Origin: an uncultured Alphaproteobacteria bacterium
GTDB lineage: Bacteria > Pseudomonadota > Alphaproteobacteria > Rhodobacterales > Rhodobacteraceae
Assembly (NCBI GenBank): GCA_929200255.1
Contig: CAKMYZ010000003.1
Coordinates: 150,549 to 214,548 of the forward strand
DNA: 64,000 bases
Reading direction: 5' to 3'
Below, one piece after another: positions 1-8,180 of this stretch (position 1 is its first letter; the number at the start of each line of letters is the position of its first letter). Under the pieces are notes generated by a model that was not told the DNA's origin, did no database searches, and saw only the letters and a list, made by a program, of their open reading frames with translations. Made by a program: the position numbers and the translations under genes.

Positions 1-374
1 GCGGATTTGCTGAGGCCCTGATGCAGCATCAACACTTCGGCCATCTGATCGCTGACGCGCAGATAAGGATTGAGCGAGGTCATGGGATCCTGAAAGATCA
101 TCGCCATGTCTTTGCTGCGGATTTTGTTCAGTTGATGCGTATTCATCGCCAGCAGGTCCTGCCCGTCAAACCAGGCCTGCCCGGTGGCGCGGCCATTCTT
201 TGCCAGCAGGCCCATCGCGGCAAATGCGGTCTGGCTTTTGCCAGAGCCTGACTCGCCCACAATCGCAAGTGTCTCACCTTTGTCGATATTCAGACTAAGG
301 CCGTTCACGGCATTCACATCGCCATCGGCGGTGGTGAAAGTGACCCGCAGGTCTTCGATTTCCAAAAGGCTCAT
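1..374 (-). CDS. oppD: Oligopeptide ABC transporter ATP-binding subunit (OppD type), partial at window edge
   Basis: The gene reads leftwards and runs off the window, leaving the first 124 residues of a protein that is normally about 320-340. The Walker A loop GESGSGKS lies at residues 40-47 and the Q-loop (Gln95 in MIFQDP, followed by MTSLNP) is present. The ABC signature, Walker B and C-terminal oligopeptide domain are off-window. The MTSLNP sequence is typical of Opp/Dpp ATPases. It would hydrolyse ATP in the cytoplasm to power peptide uptake through the permease pair encoded just upstream. It starts 3 nt after the oppC stop, so it is the fourth gene of the importer operon. The start ATG (372-374) is supported by this tight coupling. 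Confidence 0.85.
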   Translation of the reverse strand, partial: MSLLEIEDLRVTFTTADGDVNAVNGLSLNIDKGETLAIVGESGSGKSQTAFAAMGLLAKNGRATGQAWFDGQDLLAMNTHQLNKIRSKDMAMIFQDPMTSLNPYLRVSDQMAEVLMLHQGLSKS

Positions 375-377
375 GTC

Positions 378-1304
378 TTAGCGGTCCTTGGGGTCAAGCG
401 CATCACGCAATCCATCGCCAACAAAGAAGAAGGCAAAGATCGTGACGACAAAGAAAAATAATGGATAGGAGATCTGCCAGTAATAGCCGAACTGCATGGT
501 ACGCGACCCTTCGTTGATCAGCGCGCCAAGCGATGTGGCCGGTTCCTGCACGCCCAGTCCCAGAAAGCTGATGAAGCTTTCAAAGATGATCATATTGGGC
601 ACCAGGAGTGTGGCGTAAACGATGACGATGCCCAGCAGGTTTGGCACGATATGGCGCAGGATAATCTTGACCGGATGCACCCCGGTGGCGACCGCCACCT
701 CGACAAATTCCTTGTTTTTGATGGTCAGGGTCTGACCGCGGGCGATCCGGGCCATATCCAGCCAGGAAATCAACCCGATGCCCAAAAACAGCATAAAGAT
801 CGACCGACCAAAGATCACCAGCATCAGGATCAGCACGAACATGAAGGGGATCGACATCAACACATCGACAGTCCGCATCATCAGCCCATCAACACGGCCA
901 CCGTAGTAGCCCGCAGTGGCCCCGTAGAGTGTGCCGACAATGACAGCGACCAAGGAACCGACAACACCCACCATCAGTGAAATGCCCGTGCCCTGTACGG
1001 TCCGCGCGAAGAGGTCGCGCCCGTTGCTGTCGGTGCCAAAATAATGGCCAGTCTCTACCGATGGCACACCCTTGTAGGCGTTACTTCCGATCAGGCTAAA
1101 ATCAACAAAGTCATTCTCGTATTCTGCAAAGACCCCACCGAAGAGGGTAAAGCCAGCGAGCAGCAATAGCATGATCAAGGATACAACCGCGGCCCGGTTG
1201 CGGAAGAACCGGGTGCGGGCATCGGCCCAAAGCGACCGGCCCTTTACTTCGGCCAGTTCCATCGCGTCGCCGACACCTTCGACGGCAGCTCTGTTGGGAA
1301 ACAT
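378..1304 (-). CDS. oppC: Oligopeptide ABC transporter permease (OppC type)
   Basis: A 308-residue inner-membrane permease with about six hydrophobic segments, the first near residues 35-60. An OppC-type N-terminal region precedes the binding-protein-dependent transport domain, and the EAA-like cytoplasmic loop is around ATGVHPVKIILRHI. The frame stays open upstream to 1367, but that would overlap oppB by about 50 nt. The ATG at 1304 (MFPNRAAVEG) leaves a 13-nt gap and is preferred. It forms the translocation pore with OppB, energised by OppD. Confidence 0.85.
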   Translation of the reverse strand: MFPNRAAVEGVGDAMELAEVKGRSLWADARTRFFRNRAAVVSLIMLLLLAGFTLFGGVFAEYENDFVDFSLIGSNAYKGVPSVETGHYFGTDSNGRDLFARTVQGTGISLMVGVVGSLVAVIVGTLYGATAGYYGGRVDGLMMRTVDVLMSIPFMFVLILMLVIFGRSIFMLFLGIGLISWLDMARIARGQTLTIKNKEFVEVAVATGVHPVKIILRHIVPNLLGIVIVYATLLVPNMIIFESFISFLGLGVQEPATSLGALINEGSRTMQFGYYWQISYPLFFFVVTIFAFFFVGDGLRDALDPKDR

Positions 1305-1317
1305 CTGAAAGGCCCCT

Positions 1318-2241
1318 TTAATAGCGGATCTTGGGGTCGATCCACGCATAGAGGATATCGACCACAAGGTTGAACAGGATTGTCAGGGTGCCCACCAGAA
1401 TGGTGATCCCCATGATCACGGAATAGTCGCGGTTAAAGGCAGAGTTCACAAAGAACTGCCCAATCCCGCCCGTAGAGAAAAACACATCAATGATGACAGA
1501 ACCGGTGATCATGCCCACAAACGCCGGCCCCAGATAGGACAGGACGGGCAGGATCGTGGGTTTCATCGCGTGACGCCAGATGACGCGGCGCATCGGTAAG
1601 CCCTTGGCCTGGGCGGTGCGAATAAAGTTGGTGTTCAGAACCTCTAACATCGACGATCGCGTGATCCGTGCAATCGATGCCATGTAGGAGGTGGAAAGCG
1701 CAATGACCGGCATGATCAGGTAGTTCCACTGGCCGCCTTCCCAGCCACCACCGGGCAACCAGCCAAGCCAGAGCGTGAAGACCAGCAACAGGATAGGCGC
1801 CATCACAAAGTTCGGCAGCACCTGCGCGCCGATGGAAATGCCAACAGCCAGATAATCCAGCCAGGAGTTTTGCTTGATCGCTGCGGCAACACCCAGTGAG
1901 ACGCCAGTGGTGACGGCCACAACAAAGGACCAGAACCCGTAGGTCAGCGTGACAGGAAAGCCCTGGGCGATTACGTCATTGACCGTGCGATCCTTGTATT
2001 GGAACGATGGGCCGAAATCGAATTGTGTGACCACACCGACCACATAGTTGATGATCTGCTTCCAGAACGGTTGGTCCAGCCCGTATTTCGCCCTAATGTT
2101 GGCGAGCACTTCGGGCGGCAAAGGGCGTTCAGAATTGAATGGGCCACCAGGTGCGGAATACATCAGGATGAACGACAGAACGACCAATATTAAAAGGGTC
2201 GGAATAGCCACGGCAAGGCGGCGGGCAACAAAGCTCAGCAT
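1318..2241 (-). CDS. oppB: Oligopeptide ABC transporter permease (OppB type)
   Basis: A 307-residue permease with the classic OppB/DppB N-terminus: a basic start, one membrane segment, then a periplasmic loop with PGGPF and KYGLDQPF. Five further hydrophobic segments follow. The EAA loop contains RTAQAKGLPMRRVIWRH. It pairs with OppC to form the channel. It lies 74 nt after the oppA stop, beyond a strong hairpin, so its expression is probably lower than that of oppA. The C-terminus DPKIRY is typical of the family. Confidence 0.87.
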   Translation of the reverse strand: MLSFVARRLAVAIPTLLILVVLSFILMYSAPGGPFNSERPLPPEVLANIRAKYGLDQPFWKQIINYVVGVVTQFDFGPSFQYKDRTVNDVIAQGFPVTLTYGFWSFVVAVTTGVSLGVAAAIKQNSWLDYLAVGISIGAQVLPNFVMAPILLLVFTLWLGWLPGGGWEGGQWNYLIMPVIALSTSYMASIARITRSSMLEVLNTNFIRTAQAKGLPMRRVIWRHAMKPTILPVLSYLGPAFVGMITGSVIIDVFFSTGGIGQFFVNSAFNRDYSVIMGITILVGTLTILFNLVVDILYAWIDPKIRY

Positions 2242-2270
2242 GGGTTTAGTATCCAGACAGAATAGGAAAA

Positions 2271-2297
2271 CCGCGCCCCCCGGGTCGGGGGGCGCGG
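2271..2297 (-). terminator. Strong intraoperon hairpin between oppA and oppB
   Basis: An 11-bp perfect GC-rich stem (arms 2271-2281 and 2287-2297, 5-nt loop) is followed on the minus strand by TTTTCC. It sits between the oppA stop and oppB start. A partial terminator or 3'-stabilising hairpin at this point is a common way for ABC importers to make excess binding protein over permease. The leakiness is inferred. Confidence 0.75.
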
Positions 2298-2314
2298 CTT
2301 CTCACATGGTGTGA

Positions 2315-3949
2315 TTACTCGGCGATCTTATACAGATCTTTTGAGTACCAGTTCTGTTCGAAGTTCTCGTAGGGCCAGCCCTCGAGGTTCTCTGCGTACA
2401 TGTAAACAGAGGCATAGTGGTAGATTGGAATGATCGGCGTGTCCTGCGCGATGAATTCCTCTACCCGATCATAGTTGGCCTGTGGGTTCGAAGATGTCTT
2501 GGCCTCGGCCAGCAGGGCATCAACTTCTGGGTTGACGTATTTGCTGTCGTTGTACCCAGACTCGGACTGCATCAGATCAAGGAAGGTGGATGCCTCATTG
2601 TAGTCGGCACACCAGCCGCCGCGGGCCACATCAAAGTCGCCGTTGTTACGTGCTTCCAGGAATGTCTGCCATTCCTGATTGGCCAGTGTGGTTTCAACAC
2701 CCAGCGTTTGTTTCCACATCTGGCTGATCGCGATTGCGACCGCCTTATGGGATTCGTTGGTGTTGTAGACCAGGTCAATGCTTAGTGGGTTGTCAGAGCC
2801 GTAACCGGCACTGGCCAGAAGTTCCTGTGCCATTGCATTGCGTTCGTCCTGCGTCATAGACGCCATTGGGATATCTGGCGTCTCAAAGCCAGCCGTTGCC
2901 CAGTGCGTGAAGGTGTAGGCAGGTACTTGACCACCCGCCAAAACGTTTTCAACGATGATATCGCGATCAACGGCAAGGCTAAGCGCTTTACGCACGTCAG
3001 CTATCTGCAGTTCCTCCGGGGCACCATCGCGGAGGTTGAACATGTAGTAGTATGAGCAAGCACGCGGCACTGAAACGGCCTGATCGGGGAACTCTTCGGA
3101 CAGGCGCGGGAATTGACCTGAGGGGACGATGGTCCGATCCAATTCGCCTGCCAGATAACGGGTCAGGGCGACGTTTTCGTCAAGAACGACCAGTTTCGTC
3201 ACAGTTTCGAGGATTGTGTTTTCATTGTCCCAATACATCTCGTTGCGTTCGCGGACGAGTTTTTCCTGTGGAACGAATTCGGTCAGAACATAGGCCCCGT
3301 TTGACACCATGTTCTCTGGCAGAACCCAGTCGCTGCCGTGCGCTTCGACTGTTGCCTCATGCACAGGGAATGTCGTGCCATGGGTGACCATATAGGGGAA
3401 ATAGGGCAGCGGCTGCGACAGGCGCACCTCAAGCGTTGTGTCGTCGATGGCAGTGACGCCGAGTTCTGATGGATCGACATCGCCCGCGATGACATCTGCG
3501 CCGTTCTCAATCGACATCAGTTCGACATACCAGCTGTAGGGTGATGCCAGCTCAGGTGATGCGGCACGTTGCCATGCATAGACGAAGTCGCCAGCCGTAA
3601 CCGGATCGCCATTGGACCACTTGGCATTGTCGCGGAGGTTGAACGTGTAGACGAGGCCGTCATCGCTGACGTCATGGTCAAGTGCGACACCGGGAACCAG
3701 GTTGCCAGCCGCGTCTTGGTTGTAAAGACCTTCAAAAAGGTCGCGGACGACATCTGCGCCGTCAGTATCTTCGACAAGGCCCGGATCAATTGATGGGCTT
3801 TCATCGCCAACGCTATAGGTGAATGATTGGTCAGAGGCCAATGCTTCGCCGGTCACTGGGTGGGTCGCGTGTGCATCGGCATAAAGCGCGCCGGTGCTCG
3901 CGATGAGCAGGGCCGAGGTGCTGGCCAGAAGTTTTGTTCTCAATGTCAT
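2315..3949 (-). CDS. oppA: Periplasmic oligopeptide-binding protein (OppA type)
   Basis: A 544-residue solute-binding protein of SBP family 5. The start MTLRTKLLAS gives a Sec signal peptide with a hydrophobic core and probable cleavage after ALYADA. The start at 3949 is chosen over 3985 because AGGGAAA lies about 8 nt upstream and the signal peptide begins directly. The OppA-like signature WSNGDPVTAGDFVYAW is near residue 120, and the spacing resembles gamma-type OppA rather than DppA. It would capture peptides in the periplasm and deliver them to OppBC. It is the first gene of the operon, followed by a hairpin at 2271-2297. Confidence 0.88.
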   Translation of the reverse strand: MTLRTKLLASTSALLIASTGALYADAHATHPVTGEALASDQSFTYSVGDESPSIDPGLVEDTDGADVVRDLFEGLYNQDAAGNLVPGVALDHDVSDDGLVYTFNLRDNAKWSNGDPVTAGDFVYAWQRAASPELASPYSWYVELMSIENGADVIAGDVDPSELGVTAIDDTTLEVRLSQPLPYFPYMVTHGTTFPVHEATVEAHGSDWVLPENMVSNGAYVLTEFVPQEKLVRERNEMYWDNENTILETVTKLVVLDENVALTRYLAGELDRTIVPSGQFPRLSEEFPDQAVSVPRACSYYYMFNLRDGAPEELQIADVRKALSLAVDRDIIVENVLAGGQVPAYTFTHWATAGFETPDIPMASMTQDERNAMAQELLASAGYGSDNPLSIDLVYNTNESHKAVAIAISQMWKQTLGVETTLANQEWQTFLEARNNGDFDVARGGWCADYNEASTFLDLMQSESGYNDSKYVNPEVDALLAEAKTSSNPQANYDRVEEFIAQDTPIIPIYHYASVYMYAENLEGWPYENFEQNWYSKDLYKIAE

Positions 3950-4262
3950 GAAAGATTTCCCTGTTGTTGTATCTCTGATGGACACAATCAGTAGCTGATT
4001 TGCGCATTCTTGCGCGGATGCGCGTATCTTTTTCCGTCATAATGGAAATGGCAAGGCCAATCCCGCTTTGACGCTGCGATAGTCTGTTTTACTTCTGAAA
4101 AACCCGATGTTGCGCAATAAGGTGAAAAAAATCCCGGCAGGCCGGTAATTTTCTAAGTAGGGTGTGATCTCGGGTCATCGAATCGTAAATGTGATGATGG
4201 TTATTGGCAAATTCCTGCCTCCGCGCTACCTCCGCAAAAGGTGTAAACGACGCAGGTACGCG
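3950..4262. other. Divergent intergenic region between oppA and the hemerythrin-like gene
   Basis: 313 bp without a convincing gene. The oppA side holds a perfect inverted repeat GCGCAT/ATGCGC (4002-4007 and 4018-4023) in the expected mRNA leader, capable of a short hairpin. The rest is A/T-richer and should carry two divergent promoters, but I could not pick confident -35/-10 pairs for either. The frame upstream of the hemerythrin gene is open, but it looks like leader sequence. Confidence 0.5.
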
Positions 4263-4832
4263 ATGAACGATCTCTCTCTTGCCAACCGGACGGGGCTGCC
4301 GGATGCACTGAAGGTCTTATTGGCGGAATATCCGCGTGATGATTGGGCTGCTTATCCGGGCTTTGACGGGTTGATTCGCTTTTGGCTGGACCGCCACCTG
4401 ATGTTGCGCCGCCTGATGTCGGGCATGCGCAGCGGCACGGAAGCCCTGCTGGATCGCAACCTGGAAGGGCCGCGCTATCTGGCGATGATCTCGCGCTACG
4501 GGGGGATGTTCGTCAACGGGCTGCACGAGCATCACACGGTTGAGGACACGCATTATTTTCCCAGGCTGTCAGCCAAGGACGCACGGATCGAAAAGGGGTT
4601 CCAGATCCTCGACAAGGATCATCATGACTTGGATGCGTTTCTTACCGGTTTTGTCAGCCGTGCCAATGACGTGGTCGGGGCGGGGGTTGATCGAGAGAAC
4701 CTGCAGACAACTGCCGGGCGATTTCAGGAAGAACTCACCAAACTGGAACGGCTGCTTGACCGGCATCTGGTTGACGAGGAAGAGCTGATCGTCCCTGTCA
4801 TTTTACGCTATGGTTCGGCGGATCTGGGATAA
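4263..4832 (+). CDS. Hemerythrin-like (HHE domain) protein
   Basis: A 189-residue soluble protein with the spaced His/Glu pattern of a hemerythrin HHE cation-binding domain: His in LDRHLMLRRL, then LHEHHTVEDTHYFP, then DKDHHDLDAF, then LLDRHLVDEEELIVP. These residues would carry a di-iron site for O2, NO or redox sensing or storage. The exact ligand and role cannot be read from sequence. I chose the ATG at 4263 (MNDLSLANRT) because the upstream in-frame stretch (from 4164) is basic and unlike the family. It is monocistronic and divergent from oppA. Confidence 0.72.
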   Translation: MNDLSLANRTGLPDALKVLLAEYPRDDWAAYPGFDGLIRFWLDRHLMLRRLMSGMRSGTEALLDRNLEGPRYLAMISRYGGMFVNGLHEHHTVEDTHYFPRLSAKDARIEKGFQILDKDHHDLDAFLTGFVSRANDVVGAGVDRENLQTTAGRFQEELTKLERLLDRHLVDEEELIVPVILRYGSADLG

Positions 4833-4833
4833 C

Positions 4834-5196
4834 CTACCGCAATCTGAATGATGCGGACGGGCCTGCACCGCGATCGACGGTAAAGCGCAGACGATCTTCA
4901 CCCTGCGCTTCGACAAGCTGGCAGTTGTAAGGGATCAGATCGCCGCCCCAATTCATCTCGCGGCAGAAATATCCATCTTCCCATGACCATGTGCCGGCAA
5001 TGTCCCAACCCACGGCAGACCCATCAATCTGGCCGTTTTCAAGCACGCTCAGACGCACGCCATAGAGGAGGTTGCGCAGCTCTTTGCCTTGGATCAACGC
5101 AAGAAAGGTCTGTTCGTCGTTCACAGGCGCATAGCCATCTGCGACCGCCTGGGTTGCCGCGCCAATAAGCGTCAGAGACAGGATTGCGTATTTCAT
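4834..5196 (-). CDS. Small secreted protein of unknown function
   Basis: 120 residues with a clear signal peptide (MKYAILSLTLIGAATQAVADG) and two cysteines that could form a disulfide (in DGYFCREMNWGG and YNCQLVEA). The body has a WDIAGTWSWEDGYFC core, suggesting a small beta-rich periplasmic domain. GAGG stands 6-7 nt upstream of the second ATG of an ATGATG start, hence 5196. Relatives in Rhodobacteraceae are, as I recall, often labelled dihydrodipicolinate reductase because they sit beside dapB. Nothing here has a Rossmann fold or DapB motif, so that name should not be transferred. Confidence 0.7.
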   Translation of the reverse strand: MKYAILSLTLIGAATQAVADGYAPVNDEQTFLALIQGKELRNLLYGVRLSVLENGQIDGSAVGWDIAGTWSWEDGYFCREMNWGGDLIPYNCQLVEAQGEDRLRFTVDRGAGPSASFRLR

Positions 5197-5276
5197 CATG
5201 CGCCTCTTTGTTGAAAAGACACCGTTGTTACGCACAAAAGGCGTGGCTGGTTCACTCTTCGCAAAGAGATTGGCGA

Positions 5277-6086
5277 TTATAGGCCTAAGACATCCAGCAT
5301 ATCGTATTCACCGGGCGACTTGTCTTGGCCCCAAAGGGCGGCTTTCAATGCGCCACGGGCAAAGATTGCACGATCCGTGGCCTGATGCCGCAGCACGATC
5401 CGCTCACCAGCTGCTGCAAACAGCACATCATGTTCACCCACAATGTCGCCACCACGAATGGCGCTGAAACCAATGTCGCCCTTTTTGCGCGCTCCGGTAA
5501 TCCCGTCGCGACCACTGTCGCTGACATCGCGCAGCGCAACACCGCGCCCTTCGGCAGCGGCTTCGCCCAGCATCAGGGCAGTGCCTGAGGGCGCATCGAC
5601 CTTTTGGTTATGGTGGGCCTCGATGATCTCGATATCGAAATCATCGTCCAGCGCCGCAGCGACCTTGCGGGTCAGTTGCACCAGCAGGTTTACACCCAGG
5701 GACATATTGCCAGCGCGTATAATCGGGGCATGGCGTGCGGCTGCGTTGATGGCCTTGAGGTCATCGTCCGACAGCCCTGTTGTACCGATCACGTGGATTG
5801 CGCGGGCCTGTGCGGCCAGACCGGCAAACCCGACCGTTGCAGCCGGCGACGTAAAATCGATCACTGCCTGCGCCTTGGCAAACACCTCAACCGCGTCGTC
5901 AGTAACCGTCACACCCAGGGGTGCGCCGCCTGTTGCGGTGCCGATGTCCTGCCCGATCCATGCATGCCCTTCACGTTCCAGCAGTCCCACAAGACGACAC
6001 TTGTTTGATGCCAGGACGGTTTGCGTCAGCATCTGGCCCATTTTGCCCGATGCCCCGGTGATTACGATGCCGGGTAAGTCTGTCAT
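5277..6086 (-). CDS. dapB: 4-hydroxy-tetrahydrodipicolinate reductase
   Basis: A 269-residue cytoplasmic enzyme of lysine/diaminopimelate biosynthesis that reduces 4-hydroxy-tetrahydrodipicolinate with NAD(P)H. The N-terminal Rossmann motif GASGKMG is at about residues 11-17. The family signature [16 protein letters not shown] carries the catalytic His and Lys. The start [10 protein letters not shown] at 6086 has AAGGA 8 nt upstream and is preferred to the in-frame ATG at 6101. It is divergent from rbfA with about 100 bp between. Confidence 0.95.
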   Translation of the reverse strand: MTDLPGIVITGASGKMGQMLTQTVLASNKCRLVGLLEREGHAWIGQDIGTATGGAPLGVTVTDDAVEVFAKAQAVIDFTSPAATVGFAGLAAQARAIHVIGTTGLSDDDLKAINAAARHAPIIRAGNMSLGVNLLVQLTRKVAAALDDDFDIEIIEAHHNQKVDAPSGTALMLGEAAAEGRGVALRDVSDSGRDGITGARKKGDIGFSAIRGGDIVGEHDVLFAAAGERIVLRHQATDRAIFARGALKAALWGQDKSPGEYDMLDVLGL

Positions 6087-6184
6087 GGTCGTGTCCTTCA
6101 ATCTTTGGTCCCGTCTTAGCGGCGGATCGCGCTTGACGCAAAGCCTTGCTTGGCAACGCTGCCGACAGCCCTTAAATGGGCGTC

Positions 6185-6580
6185 ATGGCAAAGAGCATGA
6201 ACAGAGATGGCAAAGCCCCGACCCAGCGGATGCTGCGGGTGGGCGAAATGATCCGGCGGACCCTGTCAGAGGTGTTGCAACGCGGTGACGTGCATGATGA
6301 TGAACTGGCGCGCATGTCCATCACGGTGGGCGAGGTGCGGATGACACCTGATCTGCGGATCGCGACCGCATTTGTCCTGCCTTTGGGTGGACAACATAAA
6401 GAAGAGGCGCTGGAGGTTCTGCGCCGCAACAAACACGAGATCCGCCATTTGGTCGTCAAAGGCGGGTCGATGAAGTTCGCGCCCGAGCTGCGGTTTGAAA
6501 TTGATGGCACCTTTGATCAGATGGATGCCACCCGGGCCTTGTTGGCCGAAGATCATGTGCGGCAGGATTTGGACGACTGA
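6185..6580 (+). CDS. rbfA: 30S ribosome-binding factor RbfA
   Basis: 131 residues of the single-KH-domain cold-shock maturation factor that binds immature 30S subunits and assists 16S 5'-end processing. Visible landmarks are RMLRVGEMIRRTLSEVLQRG and the strand MSITVGEVRMTPDLRIATAFV. The ATG at 6176 is also in frame (MGVMAKSMN). MAKS at 6185 matches family starts better, but no strong ribosome-binding site decides it. The stop overlaps the next ATG by one base, so the two genes are translationally coupled. Confidence 0.92.
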   Translation: MAKSMNRDGKAPTQRMLRVGEMIRRTLSEVLQRGDVHDDELARMSITVGEVRMTPDLRIATAFVLPLGGQHKEEALEVLRRNKHEIRHLVVKGGSMKFAPELRFEIDGTFDQMDATRALLAEDHVRQDLDD

Positions 6581-7296
6581 TGCGCTGGGTCCCGGCAGCA
6601 TTGCTGTTTTGGGCAACGCCCGCTGCGGCGGTGGTCTGCGAGGATGTGGAGTATCTGAGCAAGAGCTATACTGCTTGTACGGTTGATGTAACCTCTGCGG
6701 CGCTGCGTCTCTATCATAAAGACTCTGATGGCGCAGTGATTGGCAGTTTCAGCGGTCTGGAGGATTTGCCAAGTGTGACACGGCTCATCTTTGCGATGAA
6801 CGCGGGCATGTACCATGATGACCGCTCGCCTGTTGGGCACTATGTTGAGGATGGGGTCGAAACGATGCGCGTTATCACCAACGCAGGCCCTGGCAATTTT
6901 GGGTTGCTGCCTAATGGGGTGTTTTGCCTGAACGATGGGTCGGCCCGGGTCTATGAAACCTTGCAATATGTTGCGGAAGCGCCCGCCTGCCGCGATGCGA
7001 CCCAATCTGGGCCTATGCTGGTGATCGATGGCGCGCTACATCCGCGGTTTCTGGAAGACAGCACCTCACGGTTTGTCCGCAATGGCGTTGGCACCTCTGC
7101 TGACGGTCGTGAAGCGGTTTTTGTCATTTCGAATGATGCCGTATCATTTTACGAATTTGGCGGTTTCTTTCGCGACCATCTGGCACTGACCAATGCGCTT
7201 TATTTCGACGGCAAGGTGTCGCGGCTTTATGCCCGCGATCTGGGACGCAGTGATTTTGGATTTCAGTTGGGGCCAATGGTTGCCGTGACTGAATAG
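6580..7296 (+). CDS. Secreted phosphodiester glycosidase-like protein (DUF2233/NAGPA)
   Basis: A 238-residue exported protein: signal peptide MRWVPAALLFWATPAAA, then a DUF2233 (NAGPA-like) domain with FAMNAGMYHDD, GNFGLLPNGVF, SGPMLVIDG, FVRNGVG and the C-terminal ALYFDGKVSRLY. The fold is linked to phosphodiester glycosidases, but the bacterial substrate is unknown. It overlaps the rbfA stop (TGATG) and so belongs to that operon. truB, the usual neighbour of rbfA, does not follow. Confidence 0.8.
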   Translation: MRWVPAALLFWATPAAAVVCEDVEYLSKSYTACTVDVTSAALRLYHKDSDGAVIGSFSGLEDLPSVTRLIFAMNAGMYHDDRSPVGHYVEDGVETMRVITNAGPGNFGLLPNGVFCLNDGSARVYETLQYVAEAPACRDATQSGPMLVIDGALHPRFLEDSTSRFVRNGVGTSADGREAVFVISNDAVSFYEFGGFFRDHLALTNALYFDGKVSRLYARDLGRSDFGFQLGPMVAVTE

Positions 7297-7300
7297 GGCG

Positions 7301-7322
7301 GGTGGGTCGAGACCCACCTTAC
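7301..7322. repeat. Degenerate copy of the GTAAGGTGGRTC palindrome family
   Basis: GGTGGGTC-GA-GACCCACC (8-bp arms, 2-nt centre) is followed by TTAC, just after the DUF2233 stop. It resembles one half of the 26-bp palindromes at 42490 and 54115 (GGTGGATC/GATCCACC-TTAC). With no T-tract it may serve as a REP-like 3' hairpin between convergent genes. Confidence 0.5.
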
Positions 7323-7349
7323 ATTTGTCACCATCGATCCATGACGCGA

Positions 7350-8084
7350 TCATAGCGACAGGTCGTCCTCTGCCAAGGATGGTAGGAACGCCTTTTTTGG
7401 CAACAGCCGGAAGCGCACGCCCGTCGCCTGCGCGGCCAGCAACCGGTCGCACCGAAATATCCGTGGACCCTGCCGCAGATGGTCGAAGGCAACGACATAC
7501 CAGACCGGATACTTCAGCAACAGGTAATGTGGCGCGATCTGTCGCGCGGATGTTTGGCCATCCTCTCGTTGGTAGCGTATCGCCAACACGTCTTGGCCGA
7601 CAAAGGCCTGATGCAAACTCTGCACGATACGTTTCGGCGGGGCACTGGCCCCCGCCTGCACGTAAGTCGATGCGGTGATCCCGATCAGTATACGCGATTT
7701 CAGGCGCTCTACCTTGGTGCGCTTCTCTGGCGAAAACGAGGCCACAAGTTGCCGCCGCACCGAGCCAAGGTTCGCCAAAAACATCGGAGAGTTCATCTGT
7801 TCAGCAACGGCGATGCTGATCAGAAGATCAACCGCTTCAGGGTAGGACAGGTTCATCCGGCCAACGCCCCAGTTCCGGTCAAGGCGCACACCGCCGCCCC
7901 GCCCACGATCAGCGTCGATCTGCATCCCCTGTTCCCGCATAAGCGCCAGATCGCGCGCAATCGTGCGCGTGCTGACATCATGTTCAACCGCCAGATCCTT
8001 GACCGTGCAATGCGCGTCCTGCTTGAGCTGCACTGCAAGCAGCTCCATCCGTCTTAACCGGTCCTGTGCATTTGCGCGGCTCAT
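7350..8084 (-). CDS. YafY-type HTH/WYL transcriptional regulator
   Basis: 244 residues. The N-terminal winged helix-turn-helix (HTH_11, about residues 10-60) has CTVKDLAVEHDVSTRTIARDL, followed by the basic wing DADRGRGGG. The C-terminal WYL domain (about 140-240) has the characteristic YPVWYVVAFDHL and an Arg-rich ligand-facing strand. WYL regulators sense small molecules or nucleic acids and often autoregulate. It is divergent from a VOC-family gene 96 bp away, and a near-perfect 10-bp inverted repeat (8091-8113) lies just upstream of its own start. Confidence 0.82.
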   Translation of the reverse strand: MSRANAQDRLRRMELLAVQLKQDAHCTVKDLAVEHDVSTRTIARDLALMREQGMQIDADRGRGGGVRLDRNWGVGRMNLSYPEAVDLLISIAVAEQMNSPMFLANLGSVRRQLVASFSPEKRTKVERLKSRILIGITASTYVQAGASAPPKRIVQSLHQAFVGQDVLAIRYQREDGQTSARQIAPHYLLLKYPVWYVVAFDHLRQGPRIFRCDRLLAAQATGVRFRLLPKKAFLPSLAEDDLSL

Positions 8085-8090
8085 GAAAGA

Positions 8091-8113
8091 AATAAGACAT
8101 AAAATGTCGTATT
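8091..8113. promoter_or_regulatory. Inverted-repeat operator candidate in WYL/VOC divergent promoter
   Basis: AATAAGACAT-AAA-ATGTCGTATT: two 10-bp arms with one mismatch around a 3-bp centre, ending 7 bp upstream of the regulator start codon and about 70 bp upstream of the VOC gene. The position suits autorepression plus control of the divergent gene. Confidence 0.5.
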
Positions 8114-8180
8114 TTTCAATACCAGCATCGCCATACCGACCGACGCAGACAGCATGCGGTCAGCAGACAGGAGCATACAT

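Noticed and set aside
5443..6288. 281-codon open frame on the plus strand
   Set aside because: It lies antisense to dapB and runs past the rbfA start. Its protein is Ser/Arg/Pro-rich without domains, a typical high-GC shadow.
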